From Pseudarthrobacter sulfonivorans (GTDB lineage: Bacteria > Actinomycetota > Actinomycetes > Actinomycetales > Micrococcaceae): 64,000 bases of DNA. The first letter of the stretch is position 1, and each line of letters begins with the position of its first letter. Made by a program: the position numbers and the translations under genes. This document shows, one piece after another, positions 1-8,039 of the stretch. The stretch spans positions 1 through 64,000 of the forward strand of contig NZ_JANFCZ010000006.1 in the NCBI RefSeq assembly GCF_024391045.1, in the 5' to 3' direction. Under the pieces are notes generated by a model. It was not told where the DNA came from. It worked only from the letters and a program-made list of their open reading frames with translations, and searched no databases.

Positions 1-8
1 AGCGGTAA

Positions 9-22
9 GGGACAAAAGTCCC
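9..22. promoter_or_regulatory. DevR/DosR-type box, near-perfect
   Basis: The 14-mer GGGACAAAAGTCCC is a perfect dyad in its outer five bases on each side and matches the mycobacterial DosR core GGGACTWWAGTCCC at 13 of 14 positions. It lies beyond the 3' end of the first Usp gene, so the gene it controls probably starts to the left of the window on the minus strand. Seven weaker copies occur upstream of other genes in this window. Binding by the local regulator is inferred. Confidence 0.65.
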
Positions 23-74
23 GGAAAGTCCGACGGCGGTGCCCGGGTACGGCGCCGGGCCAAGTTACGGGCGT

Positions 75-120
75 GTTCAGGTGCGGCCGGGTTCAAGTGC
101 GGGCGGTTCAGGTGCGGGAG
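75..120. repeat. Short tandem repeat, about 15 bp x 3, over a stop codon
   Basis: Three consecutive units (GTTCAGGTGCGGCCGG, GTTCAAGTGCGGGCG, GTTCAGGTGCGGGAG) run through the 3' end of the first Usp gene. The TCA in the third unit is the TGA stop of that minus-strand gene, and the same trinucleotide recurs in the other units. Comparable arrays lie at 8040-8103, 31310-31355 and 55128-55209. Confidence 0.7.
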
Positions 121-947
121 ATCAGCACCGGGCCTGTCGCGTGGTGCAGGATGGCATGGGCGGCTGACCCGACGGTCCCTTTCAGGAGGCCGTGGCCTTT
201 GCTTCCGACCACCAGGAGGGCGGCACCCCGGGAGGCATTGAGGAGTGCCCGGGGAACCGAGGTATCCCGGACCAGGTCCTGTCCGATTGCCACGTCCGGC
301 GCAAGGGCCTTGGCGTCGTCGGCCACCCTCAGGAGGAAACGCCGGGCCGCCGCAATGCCTCCGGCGGTGGCGTAGGCCATACCGTCGTGGGGCCGGATGA
401 CGTGGATGATCGTCAGTCCCGCTCCCGTGGCGCTGGCCAGGCCGCAGGCGAGCCGGAGGGCCCCGCCGTACCCGGACGGGTCAATTCCCACCACGATGCG
501 TCCGCCGGGGTGGTTATCCAGCCGGATCACCGCAACGGGACAGGACGCCGTGGCGGCGAGCTCCAGGCTCACGGATCCCACAAGAAGCCCCAGGAAACCC
601 CCGATCCCGCGGCTGCCAAGCACCAGCATGCGGGCGTCGCCGGCCATCCGGCGGAGATGGCCCGCCGGCAGCCCGTACAGGAGGGTGCCCTGGACGGCGA
701 CCCGCGGTGCCGCGGACAGCGCTTCAGCTTTTCCTGCCTCAAGGGTGGCCTGGGCCTGGTGCCGCAGGCCGCTGCCGGCAATGCCTTTGACGGGTCCGAG
801 GTCATTTGTCAGCAGTGGCCACAGTGAGCAATGAATTACCTGAAGTTCACAGTCCAGTTGAGCCGCGTGCCGGGCAGCCCAGCGCACCGCTGCTGCCGCC
901 TCAGCCGAGCCGTCGTAGCCCACCACCATGCGCTCAGGAGGTGACAT
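108..947 (-). CDS. Universal stress protein, two Usp domains
   Basis: This 279-residue cytoplasmic protein has two tandem UspA folds. Each begins with a beta-strand/Asp motif (VVGYDGS, then VVGIDPS) and ends with the nucleotide-binding loop G-2x-G-9x-G(S/T), seen as GSRGIGGFLGLLVGS and GSKGHGLLKGTVGS. Two-domain Usps of this kind are typical of actinobacterial stress and dormancy regulons and bind ATP. I start at the ATG at 947, directly before the Usp strand; a longer frame reaches 998 but adds unrelated sequence. The gene overlaps the upstream Usp gene by 14 bp and is the last of a three-gene minus-strand Usp operon. Its exact role is not predictable from sequence. Confidence 0.9.
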   Translation of the reverse strand: MSPPERMVVGYDGSAEAAAAVRWAARHAAQLDCELQVIHCSLWPLLTNDLGPVKGIAGSGLRHQAQATLEAGKAEALSAAPRVAVQGTLLYGLPAGHLRRMAGDARMLVLGSRGIGGFLGLLVGSVSLELAATASCPVAVIRLDNHPGGRIVVGIDPSGYGGALRLACGLASATGAGLTIIHVIRPHDGMAYATAGGIAAARRFLLRVADDAKALAPDVAIGQDLVRDTSVPRALLNASRGAALLVVGSKGHGLLKGTVGSAAHAILHHATGPVLISRT

Positions 948-1449
948 GGCTGGACCCGGTCTGGCCACCCCGTTCTGTGGAAAGCTGCCCGGGAGCAACC
1001 GAGAATGCTGCCGGCAGGTCCGTGCCGTGCACTACCAGGACGGGACATGTGGCGTGCTCGGCAACTGCCGCGCTCACCGAACCCAACAGCAGGCCTTCAA
1101 ATCCGCCTCGGCCGCGGCTGCCCACAATGACCATCTGCGCGGTTCTGCTTTCGTCCACCAGGACCTTGGCCGGCGGCCCCTGGGAGGTGACCATTTCGAG
1201 TCCGGCCGGAGCGGCGCCGTCGAACGCCTCGGCAACAGCGGCAGCACAGACGTCCTGCGCTTCCTCCTCGGGGTTCCACAGGACAGGCGTGAACGTGCCG
1301 ACGGTGATTTGGAACTGCCAGCAGGTTACCGCCCGGATGCGGGCCCTGAGCAGCGGAGCCAGCGCCCCGGCCCAGCGCAGTGCCGTGATGGACTGGGTGC
1401 TCCCGTCCACCCCCACCACGATTGCTTCCGGGTCATGGGTTGGTGCCAT
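934..1449 (-). CDS. Universal stress protein, single domain
   Basis: This 171-residue protein has one UspA domain: strand IVVGVDGS near residue 10 and ATP-loop motif GSRGRGGFEGLLLGS near residues 125-140. A 25-residue tail after the Usp core (PAAFSVAPGQLST) has no recognisable feature. The ATG at 1449 is chosen because a purine-rich GGGGGAAG stretch precedes it; an upstream in-frame start at 1497 would run further into the previous gene. It is the middle gene of a three-Usp operon with 14-17 bp overlaps on both sides, so the three products are probably made together. Function beyond nucleotide binding and stress response is inferred from the family. Confidence 0.9.
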   Translation of the reverse strand: MAPTHDPEAIVVGVDGSTQSITALRWAGALAPLLRARIRAVTCWQFQITVGTFTPVLWNPEEEAQDVCAAAVAEAFDGAAPAGLEMVTSQGPPAKVLVDESRTAQMVIVGSRGRGGFEGLLLGSVSAAVAEHATCPVLVVHGTDLPAAFSVAPGQLSTERGGQTGSSHVTS

Positions 1450-1903
1450 GGTCTTCCCCCGCTTCCTCGCCGACCACCACCACAGGACAATGCGCATGTG
1501 CCGTACAGGCAGCGCTCACCGAACCCATGAGCTGTCCCAGCAGGCCGCCACGGCCGCGCCGGCCCACGACGAGAAGCTGGGCGTTCCGGCTTTCTTCCAC
1601 CAGGACCTTCGCCGGCGAACCCACTTTGACCACCGCGGAGAGGTGTCCGGGGCGCTCCTGGCCGAAGGCCCGCTCGATGGCCTGTTCCATCAGGCGCCTG
1701 GCGATGGCCTCAAGTTCTGCCGGTGTATGAAGGTCCCCGCCAGGGGGAATACGTTCCGGAAGATAGAAGTCGGAGTAACCCAGGCACGTGACCACATGCA
1801 GCGGGACGTCCAGGGCGGACGCCAGCCGGCCGGCGAGGCGCAGCGCCGCGGGGGAATATTCCGAACCGTCAATTCCAACGAGGATGCCTTTGCTTTCACT
1901 CAT
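1433..1903 (-). CDS. Universal stress protein, single domain (operon leader)
   Basis: This 156-residue single UspA domain protein has the N-terminal strand ILVGIDGSEYS and the ATP-loop GRRGRGGLLGQLMGS near residues 115-130. It is the first gene of the three-Usp operon transcribed leftwards. A GGGGAATGG stretch precedes the ATG at 1903. A DevR-like box at 1940-1953 lies 37-50 bp upstream of the start, where an activator site is expected. Usp genes are classic DosR-regulon members in mycobacteria, so hypoxia or NO control is likely here, though inferred from the box and the neighbourhood. Confidence 0.9.
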   Translation of the reverse strand: MSESKGILVGIDGSEYSPAALRLAGRLASALDVPLHVVTCLGYSDFYLPERIPPGGDLHTPAELEAIARRLMEQAIERAFGQERPGHLSAVVKVGSPAKVLVEESRNAQLLVVGRRGRGGLLGQLMGSVSAACTAHAHCPVVVVGEEAGEDHGTNP

Positions 1904-1939
1904 GGCATTACCATTCCCCAGGTTCAGGCTGTGCGCCTA

Positions 1940-1953
1940 GGGCCGAAGGGCAC
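1940..1953. promoter_or_regulatory. DevR-like box upstream of the three-Usp operon
   Basis: GGGCCGAAGGGCAC, preceded by TA, fits the local consensus GGGNCNWWNGNCMC. It closely resembles the copy at 9950-9963 (GGGCCGAAAGTCAC) upstream of the second Usp operon. It lies 37 bp from the start codon at 1903. This copy is more degenerate than the canonical DosR box (9 of 14). Confidence 0.45.
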
Positions 1954-1978
1954 GAAAGGCAGTCCGATTCCCCGCAGG

Positions 1979-2983
1979 TTAGGCTGACCGGAGCAGCACG
2001 GCAGCCCCCGTGAACCGGTCCCGGGACAAATCAAGCAATGCCCGGGGCGCCTCTGTCCAGGGGTAGGCCACGGTGGTGGGGTTGAGGGGGATTTTCCCGG
2101 CCAGTGCCAGGAATTCCAGGCCGTCGGCTCTGGTGTTGGCCGTCACGCTGCGGAGGTGGCGCTCTTGGAAGAGGTCCTTTTGGTAGTCAAGAACCGGGAT
2201 GTCACTCAAATGGATCCCGGCAACGGCGAGGGTACCGCCACGGTCCAGTGCCCTGAGCGCAACAGGGACCAGCGCACCCACGGGTGCGAAGAGGATGGCA
2301 GAGTCCAGCAGCTCGGGCGGCGCGGCGTCAGCAGGTCCGGCGAACTGCGCCCCAAGTTCCAGGGCAAGCCGCTGCGCCGCCGCCGAGCGTGTCATGACGT
2401 AGACGCTCGCGCCTTCGTAGATGGCCATTTGGGCTGTCAGGTGCGCGGAACCGCCGAACCCGTAGATGCCCAGCCTGCCGCCGCGGGGGAGTCCGGAGCA
2501 CCGAAGCGCCCGGTAGCCGATGATCCCCGCACAGAGCAAGGGCGCGGCTTTTTCATCGGAAAACACCTCGGGCAGGGCGTACACATAGTCCTGGTGCGCG
2601 ACCATCAGCTCCGCGTAGCCGCCGTCGGTGTCCCACCCGTTGAATGTGGGGTTGAGGCACAGATTCTCCGCCCCGCGCCGGCAGAACCGGCACGAACCGC
2701 AGGTCCGGGCGAGCCACGCTGCTCCCACCCGGTCGCCCAAGCGGAACCGGGAGCTGCCCGCGCCCAGCCCCACCACCTCGGCCACCACTTCATGCCCGGG
2801 GATCATGCGGGGGCCCCGGGGTGGGAGGTCTCCTTCAGAGAGGTGAAGGTCTGTGCGGCATACGCCACATGCACGGACGGAAAGCAGGACCTCATTCGGC
2901 CCGGGGGCCGGATCGGGCCGCTCGCCCAGTCGTAGGGGACCGGATGCGATGGGACCGGGCTCCTCCACCCACCACGCCCTCAT
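1979..2983 (-). CDS. Zinc-dependent alcohol dehydrogenase family protein
   Basis: A 334-residue medium-chain dehydrogenase. The N-terminal GroES-like domain has the catalytic zinc ligands (ACGVCRTDLH and PGHEVV) and the structural-zinc cluster CGSCRFC...NLC. The Rossmann half carries the NAD(P) loop as GIYGFGGSAHL. It resembles the actinobacterial AdhA-like group that reduces or oxidises small alcohols and aldehydes; the substrate cannot be told from sequence. It follows the PPOX-fold gene with a 6-bp gap on the same strand, so the two form an operon that probably starts at the DevR-like box at 3494-3507. This would place the enzyme in redox balancing under low oxygen, which is inference. Confidence 0.88.
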   Translation of the reverse strand: MRAWWVEEPGPIASGPLRLGERPDPAPGPNEVLLSVRACGVCRTDLHLSEGDLPPRGPRMIPGHEVVAEVVGLGAGSSRFRLGDRVGAAWLARTCGSCRFCRRGAENLCLNPTFNGWDTDGGYAELMVAHQDYVYALPEVFSDEKAAPLLCAGIIGYRALRCSGLPRGGRLGIYGFGGSAHLTAQMAIYEGASVYVMTRSAAAQRLALELGAQFAGPADAAPPELLDSAILFAPVGALVPVALRALDRGGTLAVAGIHLSDIPVLDYQKDLFQERHLRSVTANTRADGLEFLALAGKIPLNPTTVAYPWTEAPRALLDLSRDRFTGAAVLLRSA

Positions 2984-2989
2984 CCGGGG

Positions 2990-3457
2990 TTATTCCAGCC
3001 CGGCGCGGGTTGCCTCATCCAGGGAACCGCCCCACGTGAGCGGCGCAGCAATCCTGAACCGCCGTCCGCTGACTTCCTCCGGCACAATGCGCAGGAAGTG
3101 GTCCTTCCGGCCGGTCTCCCAAGGAAAAAGCAACTGCCCCATCGCGGCCACAAGTTCGGGGGTGCGGGGCAACGCCGTGGCTGACCCCTTCACCACCACG
3201 CTCCAGGCGACGCCCGACTCCGTGTTCGCACCATCCGCCTCAAGCGCCACCATTTTGCCCAAAGCAGACGCAAGCTTGGTCCCGGCGCCCGTCCGGAAGA
3301 CCAGCTCCTCACGGTGCACCTTGTAGTTGATGGGAAAAATTTCGGGGTGGTCCTGCACCCAGACTGCGAGGCGGCCTACTGAAGCGCCCCGCAGCAACCG
3401 CCAGCATTCCTCTGTTGGCAGGTGGGCGGTCTCCGGTATCGATGCATCTGTGGTCAT
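2990..3457 (-). CDS. Pyridoxamine 5'-phosphate oxidase-fold (PPOX) flavin/F420-binding protein
   Basis: A 155-residue protein with the split-beta-barrel PPOX fold. An N-terminal helix (EECWRLLRGASVGRLAVW) is followed by the strand EIFPINYKV, the segment EELVFRTGAGTKL and a central VALEADG strand; the C-terminal part has FPWETGRKDHFLRI. This is the short family often annotated as pyridoxamine 5'-phosphate oxidase family protein, which in actinobacteria binds FMN or F420. A second copy, clearly homologous, is at 8088-8546. The ATG at 3457 is chosen; the reading frame stays open to 3544 without coding character. It is the first gene of an operon with the alcohol dehydrogenase and is divergent from the sensor kinase. 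Confidence 0.87.
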   Translation of the reverse strand: MTTDASIPETAHLPTEECWRLLRGASVGRLAVWVQDHPEIFPINYKVHREELVFRTGAGTKLASALGKMVALEADGANTESGVAWSVVVKGSATALPRTPELVAAMGQLLFPWETGRKDHFLRIVPEEVSGRRFRIAAPLTWGGSLDEATRAGLE

Positions 3458-3493
3458 GCCCCCGAGCATAGGGACGGTACCGCTGGGAACGTA

Positions 3494-3507
3494 GGGCACA
3501 AAGACCC
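3494..3507. promoter_or_regulatory. DevR-like box between PPOX gene and sensor kinase
   Basis: GGGCACAAAGACCC is flanked by TA on the left and CTA on the right, which extends the dyad. It matches the DosR core at 10 of 14 positions. It lies 37-50 bp upstream of the PPOX start (3457) and 132 bp upstream of the sensor-kinase start (3639), so it could serve both divergent genes, including autoregulation of the kinase. Confidence 0.45.
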
Positions 3508-3638
3508 CTAAACCGGTCCGCCGGGGCATGGAGGAATCGCGCATTGAGGCGTAGTCTGTGTGCGACTGCTGCAGCCGGTCCGCTTACGTGTGCGTCACAA
3601 GTGGTGTGTGCATCAAAAGTCCGCGGAAGGCGGTTTCT

Positions 3639-5354
3639 GTGAGTGAATACATCCGGCAGACCGCTAACGGCATGGAACCGGTTGCCACCTCCCGGATGGA
3701 CGAACTTCTGAACGACTTTGTTGATCGGGCCGGGGAACTGGTGAGTGCCCAGCAGCGGATGCAGGGGCTTTTGAACGCTGTGGTGGCGCTTGCGGAGGAC
3801 CTCAGCCTGGAGGCTGTACTTCTCAGGGTGGTCAATTCGGCCTGCCATCTACTGGAGGCGGAATACGGAGCGCTGGGAGTCATCGGGAGTGACCGGGGTC
3901 TGAGTCACTTCATCACTGTGGGAATTGAGGATGGCCTTGCCGGCAAGATCGGGCCGCTCCCTACAGGCCATGGCGTTCTTGGGCTGCTGATCCGGGATCC
4001 GAAGCCGCTGCGACTCCATGATCTTAGCCAGCATCCGGATGCCTACGGGTTCCCGAAGCACCATCCGCAAATGAAATCGTTCCTCGGCGTGCCGGTCCGG
4101 GTCCGGGATTCCGTGTTCGGCAACCTCTACCTCACCCAGAAGAAGGGCGGGGGCGACTTTACCGACGAGGATGAAGGTCTGGCGGAGGCGTTTGCTGCCG
4201 CCGCCGGCGTCGCCATAGAAAATGCCAGGCTTTACGATGAAGCCCGGCGCAGGACAGCCTGGCTCCAGGCATGCATGGACGTGACCGGCAAGGTGATGGG
4301 CGATGAAGACGCCCCTGTGGGCCAGGGCGAGGGCCTGGACATGATCGCCGCCAGGGCGCATCAGGAGTCCAGTGCTTGCCTTGCCCTCATCCTGGTTCCG
4401 GAAAAGGATTCCAACCTTTTCCGTGTGGCCGGAGCCGCGGGAAGTGCCGCGCCGGAATGGGCCGGCCGGCTTTCCTTGTTTGATCCCCGGGAGGTGGAAG
4501 CCGCCTTTGCAACGGGTCAGGCCGCTGTCATCGACGACGCCTCGGCGGCCCTCAGCGGCGGCCCGGTGCCGGACAACGGCCGGCTGTTGGTCGTGGACCT
4601 CAGCGCCCGCGGCACCCACCACGGGCTTCTGGTGCTGATCCGTGAAGGTGCGGCAGGAGCGTTCAGCAAGACCGATGTTGAGATGGGCGCGGTATTCGGT
4701 TCACATGTGGCGCTTGCCCTCGAACTGGCCCGTGCTCATCGCATGCGGGAGCAACTGGCAGTCTTCACTGACCGCGACAGGATCGCACGTGACCTGCACG
4801 ATCTCGTCATCCAGCGGCTCTTTGCGGCAGGGCTCAGCATCCAGAGCCTCCGGCGCCTGATCACGGGCGAGTCGGCGGCGCGGACCCTCCAAACGGTGAC
4901 CGCCGAACTGGACGAGGTGATCCGGGAGCTTCGCAACACCATCTACTCGCTGAACGGTTCCACCACGGAGAAGGAGCTGCTGAGCAGCAGGGTCCTGCAG
5001 GCGGTGCGCGGGGCCGGGAGGTCACTCCGTTTTGTTCCCCGGCTCACCCTGACGGGACCCATCGACGCAATCAGGGACGAGGAAACCGCCTCAAACATCC
5101 TGGCCGTGGTGACTGAAGGGCTGAGTAACGCCGTCCGGCACTCAGGGGCGGATGCCATCCGCGTGGCCGTAGCTGTGGAGGACGGGTTCGTGTCCGTCCG
5201 GGTCCAGGACAACGGCGCGGGATTCAGCGAGCGGAATCCCGGCAACGGTATGACCAACATGGAACAGAGGGCCAGCAAGCTCGGCGGCACCTTCGAGGTC
5301 ACCAGTTCTCCGGATACCGGAACGGCACTGACCTGGAAGGCCCCGGTGTTCTAG
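3639..5354 (+). CDS. DevS/DosT-type heme GAF sensor histidine kinase
   Basis: A 571-residue kinase: GAF-A (about 35-190), GAF-B (about 205-355), HisKA_3 dimerisation helix with phospho-acceptor H387 in RDLHDLVIQRLF, and a C-terminal HATPase with DNGAGFSE. GAF-A closely follows mycobacterial DevS (recalled alignment). The residue matching its proximal heme ligand His149 is H142 (FPKHHPQM), and the distal Tyr171 matches Y164 (FGNLYLT), with identical 22-residue spacing. It therefore probably binds heme and senses O2, NO or CO. The GTG at 3639 is chosen because GGAAGG sits 8 nt before it; an ATG at 3672 lacks a ribosome site. It is convergent with the cognate regulator at 5407-6087. Partnership is inferred. 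Confidence 0.9.
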   Translation: MSEYIRQTANGMEPVATSRMDELLNDFVDRAGELVSAQQRMQGLLNAVVALAEDLSLEAVLLRVVNSACHLLEAEYGALGVIGSDRGLSHFITVGIEDGLAGKIGPLPTGHGVLGLLIRDPKPLRLHDLSQHPDAYGFPKHHPQMKSFLGVPVRVRDSVFGNLYLTQKKGGGDFTDEDEGLAEAFAAAAGVAIENARLYDEARRRTAWLQACMDVTGKVMGDEDAPVGQGEGLDMIAARAHQESSACLALILVPEKDSNLFRVAGAAGSAAPEWAGRLSLFDPREVEAAFATGQAAVIDDASAALSGGPVPDNGRLLVVDLSARGTHHGLLVLIREGAAGAFSKTDVEMGAVFGSHVALALELARAHRMREQLAVFTDRDRIARDLHDLVIQRLFAAGLSIQSLRRLITGESAARTLQTVTAELDEVIRELRNTIYSLNGSTTEKELLSSRVLQAVRGAGRSLRFVPRLTLTGPIDAIRDEETASNILAVVTEGLSNAVRHSGADAIRVAVAVEDGFVSVRVQDNGAGFSERNPGNGMTNMEQRASKLGGTFEVTSSPDTGTALTWKAPVF

Positions 5355-5406
5355 GCCACCCACCTCCCTTGGGTTCCGCAGGGCGCCCAGCTATCGCGCG
5401 CAGGTG

Positions 5407-6087
5407 CTACCGGTCGCGGTGCTGCGCCACATGGACTGCCGCTTGCGTCCGCCGTTCAAACCCCAGCTTCGCCAACAGGGACGAGACATAGTTCTTGACA
5501 GTCTTTTCGGCGAGGAGCATGCGCTCGCCGATCTGCCGGTTCGTCAGTCCTTCGCCGATAAACTCCAACACCCTGCGCTCCTGGTTGGTCAGGACGGCGA
5601 TCCGCGGGTCCACCTGTTCCGGCTCGGCGAGGCCCTGCACGATCCTGGCCTTCAGTTCGGCGTCGAACAGTGATTCTCCCCGGGCAGCGCGGCGAAGGGC
5701 CCCAATGAGGTCGGAACCACCGATCTCCTTCAGGACGTACCCCGCGGCACCGGCGAGCACTGCACCGCGGAGTGCCTGCTCGTCGTCGTAGCTTGTGAGG
5801 ATCAGGCAGTTGATCGTGTCATCGACCGAATGCACGTCCCGGCATACCTCTATCCCGGTCCCGTCGGGCAACCGCGCATCAAGGATTGCCACATCAGGAC
5901 GCAGGGCAGGGATCCGACGGGCTGCTTCAGCAGCAGAACCGGACATACCCACAACGACGAATCCCTCGCTTTCGAGCAGATCCTCCAAGCCCCGGCGCAC
6001 CAACTCGTGGTCGTCAAGGATGAACACCCGGATTCCGTCGTTGGACGGTTCAACGCCGGGTTCGGGTGCTGTTGAGGCGTTCATCAT
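5407..6087 (-). CDS. DevR/NarL-family response regulator
   Basis: A 226-residue regulator. The receiver domain (about 19-140) has acidic pocket D25/D26, phospho-acceptor D70 (VAILDARLPDG), T98 and K120. The C-terminal LuxR-type helix-turn-helix (about 162-226) includes AEKTVKNYVSSLLAKL and ERRTQAAV, which as far as I recall are nearly identical to the DNA-contacting region of mycobacterial DevR. That supports recognition of the same GGGAC...GTCCC operator, copies of which are scattered through the first 20 kb. The gene ends 52 bp from the end of the sensor kinase, tail to tail. Two DevR-like boxes lie in its upstream region (6173-6186 and 6221-6234), suggesting autoregulation. Confidence 0.92.
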   Translation of the reverse strand: MMNASTAPEPGVEPSNDGIRVFILDDHELVRRGLEDLLESEGFVVVGMSGSAAEAARRIPALRPDVAILDARLPDGTGIEVCRDVHSVDDTINCLILTSYDDEQALRGAVLAGAAGYVLKEIGGSDLIGALRRAARGESLFDAELKARIVQGLAEPEQVDPRIAVLTNQERRVLEFIGEGLTNRQIGERMLLAEKTVKNYVSSLLAKLGFERRTQAAVHVAQHRDR

Positions 6088-6172
6088 GATCCCTTCTGCG
6101 TCCCCGGTGCATCGCGCGGGGGCGCCGTGCCTGCGCCTGAATCATTCTTTAGGAACTGCGGTGCCGCCACAA

Positions 6173-6186
6173 GGGTCCAACGGCCC
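6173..6186. promoter_or_regulatory. DevR-like box upstream of the response regulator
   Basis: GGGTCCAACGGCCC fits GGGNCNWWNGNCMC and 10 of 14 positions of the DosR core. It lies in the divergent region between the regulator (start 6087) and the DUF4389 gene (start 6328), paired with a second box 48 bp away. Confidence 0.4.
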
Positions 6187-6220
6187 AAACGGGGCCGCGG
6201 CGGGCGCCGGAGCCGCGGCC

Positions 6221-6234
6221 GTGACCTTTGGCCC
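6221..6234. promoter_or_regulatory. DevR-like box, second copy in the same divergent region
   Basis: On the minus strand this reads GGGCCAAAGGTCAC, preceded by TA. It differs at only two positions from the copy at 9950-9963 (GGGCCGAAAGTCAC). Near-identity of two non-coding 16-mers in front of different stress genes argues for a real operator. Confidence 0.5.
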
Positions 6235-6327
6235 TACCCAACCGGGCACCGCGGCCTCACCCTTGGAGGGACTCATTGCACAGCAGGGGGTGCGGAGCCG
6301 CGTTGTTCCTACGACGGAAGGACTCCC

Positions 6328-7980
6328 GTGAAAGCCCGTTCCATCACCCTGCTCGTTGTCGGCATTCTGTTCTCCATGCTGGGTGTGGGGCTGCTGTTCG
6401 GGGGCATGGCAGCATCGTGGGTTAACGCGCTCCAGAACGACGGCGGATACCTCACCTCTCCGCGGGAGCGGTTTGCGGTGGATTCCACGGCCATAGTGTC
6501 CGCGCGGGCCGATGGAATCCGGGGCGATACCTACCCGGCCCCCTTGCCCTTTGACGTGGGCAGCATCAGGATAACGGCGGCGTCCGTCAGCCCCGGTAAA
6601 GACATCTTCATCGGCATTGCGCCAAGGGACGATGTTGACCGCTATCTTTCCGGAGCTAACTTCTCCGAATTGCGGGAGGTCCAGTTCCGGCCGTTCCGTA
6701 CCGAATACCGGGAGGTGCCGGGCACGTCCCAACCAGCGAGGCCGGCAGACCAGACCTTCTGGGTGGCGTCCGCGGCAGGCGGCGGCGAAAGGAACCTGGA
6801 CTGGAAGATCGCTGCCGGGGACTGGTCCGTGGTGGTCATGAATGCCGATGCCAGCCCGGGAATATCAACGGACCTGCAGGCAGGGTTCCGGTCCGAGCTG
6901 TTCGGTCCGATAGCAGCGGGACTGCTGGCAGCAGGAGCCATCCTGCTCGTTATCGGCGTGCCGCTCCTGATCTTTGGCGCGCAGGGGCTGGGGCGCCATG
7001 CAGCGCAGCCGTCACCGGTACAGCCGTCACCAGCGCAGCCGCTACCAGGGCAGCCTGCAACGCCGGCGGCAGGCGCGTATTCGGTGCCCGCGCCCTATGG
7101 TGCCCCGCACAGCGGGCCGACCGGCGTCGGGGCCGCGCAGTCCACGGGCAACCAAGTCACAGGCTTCCGGGCTGCCGCCGACATGAGGCCCTATCCGGCG
7201 GCGCTCCGCGGCGAACTTGATCCCGTGCTGTCCAGATGGCTGTGGCTGGTGAAATGGTTCCTGGCCATCCCGCATTTTGTTGTGCTGTTCTTTCTCTGGT
7301 TCGCGTTCGTGGTGGTCACCGTCATTGCCTGGTTCGCCATCCTCTTCACCGGCCGCTACCCACGGTCCCTCTTCAACTTCAACGTAGGAGTGCTGCGCTG
7401 GAACTGGCGGGTGTCCTTCTACGCCTACTCTGCACTGGGAACGGACAGGTATCCGCCCTTCACACTGGCCAGGACGGACTACCCCGCGGACTTTGACGTT
7501 GAATATCCGGAGCGGCTGTCCCGCGGACTGGTGCTCGTCAAAAGCTGGCTCCTGGCGCTGCCGCATCTGCTGATCATTGGCGCGCTGACAGGGGCCAGCA
7601 CCGTCCGATGGAGCGACCCCCGTAACCCGGGTATCAGGTACGAGACGGCAACAGGGGTTGCCCTGTTTGGTTTCCTGGTCCTGGTCGCGGCCGTGATCCT
7701 CCTGTTCACCGGCCGTTACCAGCGCCCGCTGTTCGATCTGCTGATGGGCTTCAACCGCTGGATCTATCGGGTGGTCACTTATGCGGCCCTCATGCGCGAC
7801 GAGTACCCGCCGTTCCGCCTGGATCAGGGTGCCGGGGATGCCGGCTGGCGGGGCCCTGTCCCGTTGAACGGGGCGGTCCCGCCGGATGCTTCTGCCCCGC
7901 GGGTCAATCCGTTGCCGCCGGAAACCTCCGTGCCCCCGGAAAACCAGGTGCCGCCGTCGGATCCCGCCACCGGCGCCTGA
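6328..7980 (+). CDS. DUF4389 domain integral membrane protein
   Basis: A 550-residue membrane protein of unknown function. An N-terminal membrane segment (TLLVVGILFSMLGVGLLFGG) is followed by an extracytoplasmic domain to about residue 190, a second segment (LLAAGAILLVIGVPLLIF), a Pro/Gln-rich linker with repeated SPAQP-like units, then two DUF4389 repeats. Each repeat has two hydrophobic spans and the signature LFTGRYPRSLFNF or LFTGRYQRPLFDL, ending DRYPPF or DEYPPF. A Pro-rich tail follows. The GTG at 6328 is preceded by GGAAGGA at 6 nt spacing; the frame is open further upstream without coding character. It is divergent from the regulator gene, with two DevR-like boxes between them, so it may belong to that regulon. 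Confidence 0.85.
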   Translation: MKARSITLLVVGILFSMLGVGLLFGGMAASWVNALQNDGGYLTSPRERFAVDSTAIVSARADGIRGDTYPAPLPFDVGSIRITAASVSPGKDIFIGIAPRDDVDRYLSGANFSELREVQFRPFRTEYREVPGTSQPARPADQTFWVASAAGGGERNLDWKIAAGDWSVVVMNADASPGISTDLQAGFRSELFGPIAAGLLAAGAILLVIGVPLLIFGAQGLGRHAAQPSPVQPSPAQPLPGQPATPAAGAYSVPAPYGAPHSGPTGVGAAQSTGNQVTGFRAAADMRPYPAALRGELDPVLSRWLWLVKWFLAIPHFVVLFFLWFAFVVVTVIAWFAILFTGRYPRSLFNFNVGVLRWNWRVSFYAYSALGTDRYPPFTLARTDYPADFDVEYPERLSRGLVLVKSWLLALPHLLIIGALTGASTVRWSDPRNPGIRYETATGVALFGFLVLVAAVILLFTGRYQRPLFDLLMGFNRWIYRVVTYAALMRDEYPPFRLDQGAGDAGWRGPVPLNGAVPPDASAPRVNPLPPETSVPPENQVPPSDPATGA

Positions 7981-8039
7981 GGTTCCTCCGCGGCGGCAGT
8001 GCGCCACTACCGTCAGGCCGCGTCAGTACGGCCTAAGCG

